Shown here: positions 1 through 11,047 of the stretch, one piece after another | Numbering within the stretch: the first letter of the stretch is position 1 | Layout: every line of letters starts with the position of its first letter | Assembly: GCA_022432975.1 (NCBI GenBank) | Contig: CM039512.1 | Span: 42,755,124-42,819,123, forward strand | Direction: 5' to 3' | From: Begonia masoniana | Lineage: Eukaryota; Streptophyta; Magnoliopsida; Cucurbitales; Begoniaceae | Length of the DNA stretch: 64,000 nt | Program-made: the position numbers and the translations under genes | Notes under the pieces: model-generated | Database searches by the model: none | What the model saw: only the letters and a program-made list of their open reading frames with translations | Told to the model about the DNA's origin: nothing

Positions 1-3000
1 GGAAAAGGTCCCATGAAGTCTATACCCCATACGTCGAATATTTCCACTTCCAAAATATTTGTAAGTGGCAACTCGTGTTTTCTTGAGATGTTCCCTGTTC
101 TTTGACACCTGTCACATTTTTGAACAAACTCATTAGCATCCTTAAAAAGCGAAGGCCAGTACAAACCTGATTGCAAAACTTTTGCAGCTGTTCTGGTTCC
201 TCCATAATGACCTCCATATGATGCTGCATGGCATTGCTGCAGCACTGACTGCATTTCCTCTTCTGGAACACATCTCCTCAACAGCTGATCAGCACATTGT
301 TTGAAAAGAAATGGCTCATCCCAGAAGTATTGCTTAACATCTTTCATGAACTTCCTTCTCTGTTGATAATCTAAATCGAAAGGAATTATATCACTCACAA
401 TAAAATTCACAAAATCAGCGTACCAGGGAGTTGAAGAAACTTCCAGTTTCAGTATTTGTTCATCAGGGAAGGATTCTTTAATCATTCCTTCGGCTTGTTG
501 CTCCCCCACATTCTCCAGACGAGATAAGTGATCCGCTACCTGATTTTCACATCCCTTTCTATCGCGAATCTCCATATCAAACTCTTGGAGTAACAACACC
601 CATCGAATAAGCCTAGGTTTAGCATCCTTCTTGGCAACCAAATATTTTATTGCTGCATGGTCAGTATAGACGATAACCTTGGCGCCAATTAAATATGCTC
701 TGAATTTGTCAAATGCAAAAACCACAGCTAGTAGCTCTTTCTCTGTTGTTGTGTAGTTCTTTTGAGCTTCATTCAATGTTTTGCTTGCGTAGTAAATAGA
801 GTGAAAAATTTTCTCTTTCTTCTACCCAAGAACCACTCCCACTGCATAGTCGCTAGCATCACACATTAAAATAAAAGGCGAGTTCCAGTTGGGTGCAGCT
901 ATTACAGGTGCCGTGATCAGCTTTTGTTTCAGCATGTTAAAAGCTTCCAGACAGTTTTCATCGAAGTTAAATGGTATATTCTGCTCCAGTAAATTGCATA
1001 AAGGCTTTGATATTTTAGAAAAATCTTTAATGAAGCGTCTGTAAAATCCTGCATGCCCCAAAAAGCTTCTGATTCCCTTCACTGTTTTTGGTGGAGGCAG
1101 TTTCTCAATAACTTCAATTTTTGCTTTGTCCACCTCTAAACCTTTTGCTGAAATTCTATGCCCCAAAACTATTCCTTCTGGAACCATGAATTGACACTTT
1201 TCCCAGTTTAAAACTAGGTTAGTTTCTATACATCTCTTCAGTACTTTCTCTAAATTTTCCAAACAACTCTTGAAAGAATCTCCAACAATGGAGAAATCAT
1301 CCATAAAAATTTCCAATCCTTCTTCAATCATGTCTGAAAATATCGCCATCATGCAGCGCTGGAATGTGGCAGGAGCATTACATAACCCAAAAGGCATCCT
1401 TCTAAAAGCAAAAGTTCCATATGGACAGGTGAAAGTTGTTTTCTCCTGGTCCTCCGGGGCTATTGTAATCTGATTGTACCCCGAGTAACCGTCTAAAAAG
1501 CAATAAAAATCTTTACCAGCTAATCTATCCAGCATTTGGTCTATGAAGGGAAGAGGAAAATGGTCCTTTCGGGTAGCTTTATTCAGCTTCCTGTAGTCCA
1601 TGCAAATCCGCCATCCGGTCACTGTCCTTGTTGGTATCAATTCATTTTTTTCATTCTCTATGACAGTTGTCCCTCCTTTCTTTGGAACACAATGAACTGG
1701 GCTAATCCAGGAGCTGTCAGAAATGGGGTAAATTATTCCTGCATCTAACCATTTGAGTATCTCTTTCTTTACAACTTCCTTCATAATGGGATTCAGTCTT
1801 CTCTGCTGATCTATAGTTGCGGTAGCTCCTTCTTCTAATCTGATCTTGTGCATGCAAATGCTTGGACTTATCCCTCTTATGTCTTTCACTGTCCATGCTA
1901 AAGCTAGCTTATATTTCTTTAGAACTTCCACTAATTCTTGCTCCTGCATGTTAGACAAAGTGGTAGAGATAATAGCAGGAAATGTTTCATTGAGTCCAAG
2001 AAATACATACTTCAAATGTGGTGGCAGCTGTTTGAGCTCCACTGTTGCTGCTTCCTTGCTGGAATGCTCTCCATCTTCTTTACCATCTTCTGCTCGAATT
2101 AATGCCTCGAACTGCCTTCTGTACCCGCCTGATAATTGTTTAATTTCTGCTGATTTGATTTCATCAGAAATATTGAAGCACTCTTCATCATCATAAGGGC
2201 ACTTCATGGCTTTCAAAACATTGAAAGTAACTTGCTGGTCGTTTACTCTCATTGTCAGTTCCCCTCTCTGAACATCGATCAGTGTTCTGCCAGTAGCCAA
2301 AAATGGCCGCCCCAAAATTATCGGTACTTCTCGATCGGCTTCATAATCAAGTATAATGAAATCTGCCGGGAAAATGAATTTATCCACCTTTACCAACACA
2401 TCTTCAATCTTTCCCTGAGGGTGGGTTAATGATCGGTCAGCAAGCTGCAAAGTTACTGTTGTTGGCCGAGCTTCTCCAATTCCCAGCTTCTTAAAAATTG
2501 ACATGGGCATCAAATTTATGCTGGCTCCAAGATCGCAGAGAGCTTTTCCGAAATAATTATTTCCGATGGTGTAAGGTATGGTGAAGCTACCAGGATCCTT
2601 CAATTTTGGTGGAATCTTATTTTGCAAAATGTAGCTGGTTTCCTCAGTCATAGCCACCATTTCATATTCTCCCAACCTCCTCTTTTTGGATAGGATGTCT
2701 TTCATGAATTTAGTGTAGTTGGGCATCTGCTCAAGAGCTTCCACCAGAGGTACGTTGATGTGGAGTTGCTTTAGAACATCTAGAAACTTTTTAAACTGTT
2801 TTTCCTGGTTGTGTTTTTGAAGTCTCTGTGGAAATGGTGGAGGTGGTCTCTGGAGTTGCACTTCTGTAGGTCGATGCTGCTGCGATGCTGCGGGCGGAAC
2901 TGCGGCATTTATATTAATTTCTCCAGATTCAGAATTATTCTCTTCGGCCTCCTGAGTTCTTTCTTTCTCAATCATTAATTCTCTTTCTTGTAAACCCTCA

Positions 3001-4478
3001 GTATTGGGTAGTTGTTCGGCTTCTTTTTCTTGACTATTACCCTGTGACTTTTCCATCCTCCGTGGCTTGTCAGGAATCTTTACCTCCCTTCCATTCCTTA
3101 ATAAAATTGCTTTGCAATGTTCTTTTCCCTGTCTCTGTGGAATCTCAGTGTCGCTGGGTAATTGTCCAATGCTCCTTGAGTTTGCAGATTGTGCTAATTG
3201 CCCCAGTTGGGTTTCAATATTCTTTATCGAAGCTGATAAATTCTGCAAAATTATATCTGTTCTTGCAGCATATTCCCTTGCAAAGTTGTCTGGTTTTTCT
3301 TGAGCTGCAGGTTTCTGAGCTTGCTGGGTGTAATTCGGGGCATAGTTATCGGCAGATCTTGCAGGTTGTGCATTGTTCTGTTGCTGCGAATTCCATTGGA
3401 AGTTCGGGTGTTGTCTCCATCCAGGGTTATATGTCTGTGAATATGGATTATTGTTTCGATTGAACCCCACATAATTTGCAGATTCAGGATTTGTCGGGCA
3501 TGCACTATCATCATGGTTCTCCCCACAGAAAATGCAAGAAACCTCTCTGGTTACTGGTTGTTGCTGTTTGTTCATGGCTTTAAATGCATTTTCAAGTGAA
3601 GCTATTTTTGCATTAAGAGCAGCAACTTCATCCACTTCATAAACTCCAGGAGCTCTCCTTGCTGCTGCATTCCTGTCTGATGGCCACTGATAACTGTTCA
3701 CTGCCATTCTCTCCAGTAGATCGTAAGCTTCGTTAAAAGATTTTGACAGCAATGTTCTATTAGCAGCTGCATCAATAATCGATCGGGTCTGTCCATTCAG
3801 CCCGTTGTAAAAAGTTTCTAGCTGAATCCAATGAGGAATCCCGTGATTTGGACACTGTCTCAACAACTCTTTAAATCTATCCCAAGCTTCGTAGAGTGAT
3901 TCTCCATCTCTTTGTTGAAAGCTTGTTATTTCGTTTCTCATCCTAGCATTCCTCACTGGTGGGTGATACTTCATAATGAACTTCTTCGCTAAATCCCCCC
4001 AAGTGGTGATCGTGTCTGAAGGAATGCTGTTTAACCAGTCTCTCTCTCTGTCTCTTAAGGAGTATGGAAACAGCTTTAGCCTCAACGCTTCAGCAGATAC
4101 TCCAGGGAAGTTAAATGAGTCACTGACTTCTCCAAAAACTTTCAAATGACGATGCGGGTTGTCTGTAACTATTCCACTAAACTGCCCAACTGTTTGAAGC
4201 ATTTGGAACATCACTGGTTTAAGCTCGAATCTAATGGCACGAAGATCAGGTCTGACTATTCCAGGATTAAGATCATTCAGTGTAGGAATTGCAAAATCCT
4301 GAATAGGTATATCTCTGTCATCAACAACTCTTTCAGCATTTTCTCTTTCTCTCTCTACGTTTGCCATATTTTCTCCTTCAAGAAACTGCTGTTGTTGTTG
4401 TCTTCTTCTAGCTCTGAAAGTTTTTTCAATTTCTGGATCTATGGGTACAAGATCCTGCTCGTTTTCTTCGTCCGGCAT
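1..4478 (-). pseudogene. gag-pol: Athila gag-pol polyprotein (one nonsense codon, 3' end off window)
   Basis: Starts at 4478 (MPDEENEQDL) about 100 bp after the primer site. Domains: capsid-type gag near residues 95-260; a zinc knuckle (CIFCGENHDDSAC) near 314; aspartic protease (LCDLGAS) near 646; RT with MDDFS near 1059; RNase H from about 1195. The open frame stops at 822-824, where the family usually has Gln after VGVVLG (a CAG to TAG change fits). Past that stop the same frame stays open: RNase H ([14 protein letters not shown]), then the integrase H2C2 finger and the start of the core (IDFMGPF) at the window edge. The rest is uninterrupted, so inactivation looks recent. The product would copy and insert the element's own RNA. 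Confidence 0.9.
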
Positions 4479-4574
4479 AAATCAATTATATCTGAAAATA
4501 GATAAACAAACTAAAATAAAATAACGTAAAATAAAATAAAATAATTATAGCAAAATAATCACAACTAAGCAATA

Positions 4575-4592
4575 TCCCCGGCAACGGCGCCA
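4575..4592 (-). other. Primer binding site, tRNA-Asp
   Basis: On the minus strand the site reads TGGCGCCGTTGCCGGGGA, complementary to the 3' end of plant tRNA-Asp. It lies 6 bp inside the LTR end, the usual position for Athila and related elements, and fixes both orientation and LTR boundary. Confidence 0.9.
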
Positions 4593-4598
4593 AAAACT

Positions 4599-6300
4599 TG
4601 TTAGTGATTTTACACACTTACACGCAAGTGCACGTGTCGCTAACAAAGTAATAGAGTAAGTAGAGTATCGATCCCACGAGGATAACGTTAGCTATATTTA
4701 AATTGCTATAAAAATATGATAAAAATACTAAATTGATAATTGAAATTAATTAAAAATAAATTTGAATAACTATGCAATAAAAGAAAACAAATTAAACGAG
4801 ATAAATTTGATGGATAAAAGCCTTGGCTAGGATCGATTTCTTCGTTACGATGATTCTGCTACTAATGCTGTGGTAATGCTCTGCAGCATTATCTAAAAAT
4901 ACAGCAAGAATAAAATTGATTTCTAGGATTCTTTCGAATTGCCTAGGTAAATTCAAATCAGTATTTCTTTCTACCTTGAAAGAATGTGACTAAAATTGAA
5001 TTTCCGATATGTGCTTTTCTTATTGCCAATCAAATTAATGTTAACTATGTTGTAACAAAGTAATTCAATTAATTATTCATGCATCTAAAATTTATATCTA
5101 TCTATCGATACAATATAAATATGAATAGTCAACCTATCTATCGATATGATCTGACTTAAGCAAGAAACATCACAAATAATTGTTTAATAGATAATCGCAG
5201 AAACAAAACCAAGATCGTAGCAAAGTATCGCAACAAATACTATCGTCCTAACCAAGATAATAAGTTTAGCTACTAGACATAATTAAAAATAAACTAAAAA
5301 CAATGGTGTTCATAAAAATCATAAAATAGTAAGAAGTTAAGGAGAGGAAAATGAAGGAATGGTGTTGTCTCCCTTCTCTGGTCCAGAACTCTATCTCCAG
5401 CAAAAAAAGTCTCCTCCAGAATGCCTCTGCGTAGTCTCTTCTATGGTTGAAAAGTATCCCCTCTTTTTCTGCATGCAATCCTCCCTTTTCTCTCTCCAAT
5501 TTATTATTCATTTAATTGTTTCCTTTTTGTTTTAGCTTTCCAGCATGGATTTGTCTTTCTCTCTCCAATCTCTCTGTTAAGCTATTTCGTCTTTTAGTGC
5601 TGCCCAAGTTGCTTTCTTCCGCTGCCCGTCTTCCATCTTTTATTTTTCTTCTCTCAGCATCATCCGCTGCCCAGCTTCTGCCATCATCCGCTGCCCAATT
5701 TCTTTAGATCATCCGGTTGCTTCCTGCCTTTTTATATCCACCAATTGCTTTTGTCTTTTTTTTGCTGCCCATTCTTCAAATCATCCGCTGCCCAGTTTTC
5801 TTTTCTTTGTAGATCTTCCGCTGCCCGTTTCTTCTTTCTTGTTTCCTTCGCTACCCAGTTTCCTTTTCTTTCTAGTCTTTACATCATCCGCTGCCCAGCT
5901 GCCCAGCTGCCCATTCTTCAAATCATCCGCTGCCTCATTTAATTAAATCCAAATCTAATTCTTCCATGAATTCAACATTCTCTTCTCCATAATCGGCAAC
6001 TAATTTCCTCAATTTACGTGATTTGATTCCTCTCTCTCCATGATCTTCAGCTTTTGAATTTGATTTTGCCTCTAATAAAAATTACATTTAAATATGAAAA
6101 TACAAAATTCAAAATAAGGAGAAAAATATGCTTTTAATGGAAAATCTACATAAATATATTAAATTGAATCAAAACACTAATGCTGCAAGATTATTTAGCA
6201 ATTGCAGTAAATCATACTAATTTATTATTGCAATCACTCAATTCATATAAGTTTTCTTATGTAAAATTAGTATAAAATGACTCTAAAATAAGAGTCATCA
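4599..6300 (-). repeat. Athila 5' LTR
   Basis: On the minus strand it begins TGATGACTCTTATTTTAGAG at 6300 and ends in ACTAACA at 4599, giving TG...CA termini and a length of 1702 bp. The right edge is set by the break in the copia-1 integrase frame, the left edge by the tRNA-Asp primer site. It contains a pyrimidine-rich repeat block (about 5595-5935). Short open frames inside it have no recognisable content. Confidence 0.88.
5595..5935. repeat. Short interspersed repeat of CCGCTGCCC in the Athila LTR
   Basis: The motif (C)ATC(A/T)TCCGCTGCCCA recurs around ten times with irregular C/T-rich spacers (for example near 5618, 5658, 5684, 5778, 5816, 5886 and 5927). The spacers vary in length, so this is not a clean tandem array. 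It may be a repeated U3 protein-binding block or slippage-derived sequence. Confidence 0.7.
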
Positions 6301-7901
6301 CAGTACTAAAAGCATAAGGACAATATCGTTGAGGTACAGAGGAGTGGAAAAGGAGTGCTAAACCAGTTTCAACGACATGACGATTTTTACATTCTACACG
6401 CCCATTTTGATTTGGCGTGTAAGGACAAGAAATACGATGATGGATGCCAAGAGATTTGAAAATCGGAGACAATGATTGGAATTCACCACCCCCAATCAGA
6501 TTGAATATTTTTAATATGAGAATCAAAATGGATTTGAATAAATTTATGAAAGTTCAAAAAAGTTTGATGAACGGCATTTTTCAATTTTAAACAAAAAATC
6601 CAAGTAAACCGGGAGTAGTCATCAACACAGAGAAGAAAATACCGGTCACCAGTAACAGAGTTAATAGGGAAAGGACCCAAAACATCTATATGCATAAGTT
6701 CAAACGGAGACAACACATGAGAAGTAGAAAGTGGAAAAGGAAAACGATGAGTCTTACTCATTTGACAAGCAATACAAAGTTCAGTGGAACTAGATTTAAC
6801 AAATGGAACATGACATAATTTTAATGCAGAAGATAAAGCAGCATTGGATGGGTGGCCGAGTCTGAAATGCCACAGTTTGGAAGTCTGAAGAGTTGGTGAA
6901 AAAGTAGGGACAGAGGAGCTAGCTGTCAAGGACAAGGTGTGAGATGCAAAAGGGATTGTGTAAAGGCCGTTACTGAGTGTACCCCGAAGGAGTGTCTGGT
7001 GGGAGCTTCGATCCTTATTCAAAAAATAATTGGAGTGAAATTTAACAAAAATTGGATTGTCACGACAAAATTGATGGATACTAACAAGATTGTGAGATAA
7101 ACATGGAGCATGGAAAACATTGTTTAATAGGAGAGGACGATTTTTAGTAGGAATAAGAGCAGAGCCAGAATTTGCAATAGAGAGAGAATTACCCGAGGCT
7201 GTCAAAATTTGAGTAGAGCCACTGTATGGAGTTCGGTTTTGCAACAGAGAGGGATCCGACGTGAAATGGTGCATGGCACCAGAATCAAGCATCCAATGCG
7301 CTGTAGGTGCAGAGGAAACGGGAAATGGTAGGAGTCCGACAAAGTTAGCCTGAGCTGGGGAGGGAGAGGAGTTCGGGTAATGAGAGGTGGTGGTATGCGG
7401 GTAAATAGAATTCGGGTAGTGGTTATATGGGTGATTGGGTTGGGGGTACGTGGTGTTTGGGTAAAATCTAGATTGTTGATTGGGCCGGTAGGATCCGTTT
7501 AACCTATGGTAGCAAACCGCTGTTGAATGACCCACCTTCAAACAAATTTGGCATTTGGGCTTATTGGACTCAGGTCTTGGGCGCCAGCTGGAATTCGGGT
7601 ATGGTCCAGAACTCGATCTACGCACAAACTGATGGTTCGACTGTGGAGGCGTGAAATTAGGTTTGAAATCTGTTTGGTTGAACAACGGCTGAGGAGGACA
7701 GAACGGCCTCTGACAGTGACGTTGGCTTGAAGGGAGCTCGGAGGCGGAAGCTGGGAGGCTGAATGCTATTTTTCCAATCGAAAATCATAGCTCTGAAGGA
7801 GACTATTTATCTCTTCCATAGGTGGTTGATCGGTGTGATTGGTGATGAAGGTGACAAACGGGTTATATTCGATGTCCAACCCTCCAAGAAAATAGAGTAG
7901 A

Positions 7902-8278
7902 TGTAACGACCCATTTTCCCAGCAAGATATTGTCCGCTCTAGGGATTGGGCCGTAACCCAGTATCCTCCCCTCACGGCTTTGTTTGGCGAGGACTTCCCA
8001 GTCGGTCACACAACCTGGTATTACTCTCGCCGAAGCACTTTTAACTTCGGAGTTCTTATGGGATCCGTTGTCAGTTGTGCTCCAAAACGCGTCTTGCTAT
8101 TTTGGGAGAGTCTCTTTACATATGTTTCATTTCTACATACTTCCCCAAACGATGTGGGATTGTGACAACCCCCTTTTTACGACCCGACACCTTCCGGTTC
8201 ACCCGCGTGGACGTACCGCCATCTAGGTTTCGGTTCGTGCAGCCATCGTACACATACTTACACATCCGGTTCATCACA
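7902..8278 (-). mobile_element. Cassandra solo LTR in copia-1 gag
   Basis: A 377-bp LTR, minus orientation, running from TGTGATGAACC at 8278 to GGTCGTTACA at 7902. It is flanked by a perfect 5-bp duplication GTAGA (7897-7901 and 8279-8283), and removing it rejoins the gag frame. It carries the 5S rRNA-like segment that defines Cassandra (complement of 7985-8067). No internal region or second LTR is present, so it is a solo LTR left by recombination between two LTRs. Confidence 0.93.
7985..8067 (-). promoter_or_regulatory. 5S rRNA-derived segment with Pol III promoter boxes (solo Cassandra LTR)
   Basis: Read on the minus strand it follows the 3' two-thirds of plant 5S rRNA: GGATCCCATAAGAACTCCGA, then an A-box-like AAGTTAAAAGTGCTTCGG, a GGTTGTGTGACC C-box and GGGAAGTCCTCG. 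In Cassandra this segment lies in the LTR and is thought to supply an internal Pol III promoter. The C-box here reads GGTTGTGTGACC instead of GGTTGGGTGACC, so this copy is probably weakened. Confidence 0.85.
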
Positions 8279-8504
8279 GTAGACGGTCGCGGTACGACAC
8301 CGGTTTGCCAATTGCGGCTAAAGCATTACATATTGAGGTCAGTTTCTGTATATATGCCACGGCTGAAATGCCATCCTTCGATAAACTGTGAAGTTGGCTA
8401 CGGAGTTCGGTTATTCTGGCTAAGGATGCAAAAGAATACATTCGATTAAGTGCCAACCAAATATCCTTTAAGGTGTCTAGACTGACTATTTGGGAAGAAA
8501 TTAC

Positions 8505-9435
8505 GGATCTAATTAATTCAATATGAGGCGAAATATATGTCATACCATCTTTAATAATTAAATTTAAAATATAACAAAGACATCTCATATGGAAAAAAGA
8601 ATCTTGAGTAGTATCTAATTGAAAATCAATGAGAAATAGCAGCATCGTTAGTACTAGCATTATCAAGTGTTATGTTAAATATTATATCTCGAATAGAATA
8701 TTTTTGCAATATCGTTACAATACATCTATAAATTGTAATATCAGTGTAGAGATATTCACAATTACGAAATCCTAAAATTCTTTTATTTAATTGTCAAGAG
8801 TTATCAATAAAATGAGAAGTTACAACAACATAACTTATAGAATTAAGCGCACTCCATAAATCAGAGGTGATACAAATAGACATTGAAGGGCACTTCAAAA
8901 AAATAAAATTAGTTCATTTTTCATATTATTAAACATTTAATAATATCAATTCTAGTTGTACTTCTAGGAACACGTTTAAAATTAAGAGTAGCTTATTCTT
9001 TCATAAATTTTTCAAATTTAACACTATCGGTGAATGCTAAAGGCAACTCACATTGTGTTACAAATTTTGTTATTCATTCTCTCATTTTATTTTGTGAATA
9101 CAAAAAAATGTCACTACCACTAGCATTCAATAATATTTGTGTAGGGTCTCTAACTTGCTCGTTTAAGTGACATTTTTGATAATGCCTGCCTAGTGCTCTA
9201 GTTGAACTACCAGAAATATATGCATAATTTTTAATACAACAGTTACATTGAGCTCTAGATTCTACTTTTACACCAATTTTAATTTCTTTCATTGTAAATT
9301 ATTTTCATACTTCAGACATTTTTTTTGAGGTGATGAAGTAAATGCTTGTGCAGAGGATTGCCCTATTGAAAATGCAGAATTTATTTCTCTAATTTTCTCA
9401 ATATCATCATCAATATTATAATTACGTGGATCCAT
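8505..9435 (-). pseudogene. hAT-family transposase fragment (BED zinc finger plus start of catalytic region)
   Basis: Starts at 9435 (MDPRNYNIDDDIEKI). A BED finger follows at about 9150-9245 (CNCCIKNYAYISGSSTRALG, then HYQKCH). Next come RVPRSTTRIDII and the conserved hAT catalytic wording SICITSDLWSALN ... HFID ... KRILGFRN ... NITLDNASTNDAA (about 8880-8640) and FHMRCLCYILNLIIKDGM (to about 8520). Several frameshifts and stops break it (for example after SQNKMRE at 9074). The C-terminal dimerisation domain is missing because copia-1 gag joins at about 8505. It resembles the RICESLEEPER/Tag2 type. Inactive. Confidence 0.85.
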
Positions 9436-10176
9436 AACTATTAAAAATAAAATTTTAAAGTAAATTTCAAATAAGAAAATGATACCACAAAATCAATGTC
9501 CAACAAAAGCTTGTAGGTAGTGTGAATTGATCAACTTCACGAATACGAAACCTACAAAAAAAATTAATGTAAAAAAATTTAGTTAATATAACTACAAATA
9601 TAATTAAAAATTATGTAAATATATGTAAAAAAATAAACTAAATTTTACATTGTTGAAGCAAATTGAAGAATAGATTGAGAGCGCCAAATGGATTGAGAGA
9701 AAATTGAAGAATGAATTCAAGAGATTGAGAGAGATAGGTGAAAAAAATAGAAAGAGTGGAAGAGAATTTATAGGAGAAGAGGAGGGGTGGGCAACGGTCA
9801 CAAAACCGTTGCAGCGTTGCTGCCCAGGCCTGCTGAGGGAATCAGAGCAACGATCATAAGATCGTTGCTCACTGCTGCTGCTGCGTGCACATCGACGAGA
9901 GAGAGGGATAGATAGCAACGGGGGAGGGGAGAGAGAGAGAGAGAGAGAGCAACAACGGTTTTTATGACCGTTGCTAGCTGCTGTTGCATGTCGATGAAAG
10001 AAAGAGAGAGAGAGAGCAGCAACGGGGGAGGGAGAGAGAGAGAAGCAACGGTCATAAGACCGTTGCTTGCTGTTGTTGTACATCAACGAGAGAGAGAGAG
10101 GGTCTTAGTTTTCCACTTTTCATTATCTTCTTTCTTAGTTCAGAACTCTTTAAATGTTTATATCTACTTACCACTG
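9436..10176. repeat. hAT upstream region: four hairpins in GA-rich repeats
   Basis: No gene. AT-rich to about 9650, then GA-rich DNA with four inverted repeats of the type GCAACGGTC ... GACCGTTGC at 9790-9811, 9847-9868, 9950-9975 and 10045-10066. They are separated by (GA)n tracts and partial copies of a GCTGCTGTTGCATGTCGATGA-like segment. Both strands are open for 80-160 codons, but the translations are low-complexity Ser/Leu or Arg/Glu tracts and I do not call a gene. Confidence 0.7.
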
Positions 10177-10200
10177 AAAAAAAAAAAAAAAAAAAAAAAA
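10177..10200. repeat. Poly(A) tract
   Basis: A run of 24 A residues after CCACTG. It could be a retroposed 3' tail or a homopolymer. No SINE or LINE body was recognised on either side. Confidence 0.6.
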
Positions 10201-10586
10201 CAACTTCTGCATGCTTTCCTGATATGTCCACAGAAATCATGTTTTGAATCTGTTTCAAAGTTTTGAAGCTTCGGACGTTAGATGCTTCTTCCTTTTTTAA
10301 TTTCTTTTTGTTTCCTGTCATCGTAGAAGTACTTCNNNNNNNNNNNNNNNNNNNNNNNNNNNNNNNNNNNNNNNNNNNNNNNNNNNNNNNNNNNNNNNNN
10401 NNNNNNNNNNNNNNNNNNNNNNNNNNNNNNNNNNNTTTCAGTCTTACTCATGATTGTAGAGATCCCATACCTCATTAAGGAGCAAGTTGTCAAGTATTTA
10501 CACTCCTCTATAGCAGGGTACGACATAATCAACTTGAATTCAAAATCCTCAGTACCTTTGCCCACAACAGTTTGGTCTTTGATTTT
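10201..10586. other. Unrecognised low-copy-like sequence around a gap
   Basis: About 135 bp before and 150 bp after a 100-N gap do not match any element in this window. On the minus strand the right piece is open (MSYPAIEECKYLTTCSLMRY) with natural-looking composition and could be an exon scrap, but I recognise no family. Confidence 0.3.
10336..10435. other. Assembly gap (100 N)
   Basis: Exactly 100 unknown bases, the usual placeholder for a gap of unknown size. Order and distance across it are uncertain. Confidence 0.99.
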
Positions 10587-10814
10587 CGTAACGCCCCGGT
10601 TTTTCCCCTCAAACGCGGGTTGCTACGTTGCTCTCTCTTTATAAATCATTAAAAACAATAATTAAAGTAGTTTTTTGATAAAATTTCGACTCTATTTTGG
10701 GTTTTTTCACACAACTTGAAAACGTGTGAAAAACGTTCTAAAAATACGTACAAAGACGTCGAAAAGGTCGGGTAAAACATAATTCGAAAAGGAAAAAATT
10801 AAAAAATTCTGTTG

Positions 10815-10849
<35 letters not shown>
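10587..10849 (-). repeat. Gypsy LTR 3'-end fragment, inverted, ending in a 30-T run
   Basis: The segment beginning CGTAACGCCCCGG is the reverse complement of the terminal ~230 bp of the LTR fragment ending at 19516 (shared runs such as TTTGATAAAATT, GTCGGGT and AAAACATA). It is therefore a U5 end in minus orientation. It degenerates into T(30) at 10820-10849 and then abuts Sirevirus RT sequence. The T-run next to a gap suggests a fragile or collapsed assembly spot. Confidence 0.6.
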
Positions 10850-11047
10850 CTTCCTAGGATTCCAGATTAATCAGTCTCCTGATGGAATCTTCTTCTGTCA
10901 AGAAAAGTACATTAAGGAACTCCTTAAGAAATTCGGATTAGAAACTGTCAAATCTTCTAAAACTCCCATGAGTACCACTACTAAATTGGACAAGGATGAA
11001 AATGGTATAAGTGTGGATATCAAGAAATATCGTGGTATGATTGGTTC

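Larger units (their letters stand above)
1..6300 (-). mobile_element. Athila-type Ty3/gypsy retrotransposon, 5' part
   Basis: The element reads right to left: LTR (4599-6300), tRNA-Asp primer site, then gag-protease-RT-RNase H-integrase, leaving the window inside the integrase core. The gag wording (EAWDRFKELLRQCPNHGIP), the RT and the Asp-tRNA primer site are typical of the Athila lineage. The right boundary is exact: the LTR terminus at 6300 interrupts the integrase reading frame of copia-1, so this element inserted into copia-1. CAGTA at 6301-6305 is the probable target duplication; its partner and the 3' LTR lie off the left edge. Any env-like ORF would also be off the edge. Confidence 0.9.
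6301..8505 (-). mobile_element. Ty1/copia remnant (copia-1), both ends missing
   Basis: A minus-strand gag-protease-integrase fragment with no LTR in view. Its integrase is cut at 6300 by the Athila LTR and its gag N-terminus is lost at the junction with hAT sequence near 8505. It contains a Cassandra solo LTR at 7902-8278. The wording resembles copia-2 (19517-21609) and differs from the Sireviruses; I would guess an Ale/Retrofit-like lineage with low certainty. Confidence 0.85.
6301..8505 (-). pseudogene. Copia-1 gag-pol fragment (gag, protease, integrase)
   Basis: With the Cassandra LTR left out, gag reads from about 8505 (DTLKDIWLALNRMY) through CNALAAIGKPV and across the insertion into LLYFLGGLDIEYNPF. 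Then come a zinc knuckle (CQICLKVGHSTAVC), protease (MLDSGAMHHF), pre-integrase finger (LWHFRLGHPS ... CIACQMSK) and integrase core (HIDVLGPF). An extra G in a run near 6487-6492 shifts the frame exactly at QSDWGGEF. The reading resumes to QNGRVECKNRHVVETG and stops at the Athila insertion after YAFSTV. RT and RNase H are absent from the window. Non-functional. Confidence 0.88.

Noticed and set aside
9604..10266. Overlapping open frames of 80-160 codons on both strands
   Set aside because: Translations are low-complexity products of GA/CT repeats and hairpins, with no domain and no support for a gene.
10436..10565. Host exon on the minus strand
   Set aside because: Natural-looking peptide but short, bounded by a gap and an LTR fragment, and no family recognised; left as unassigned.
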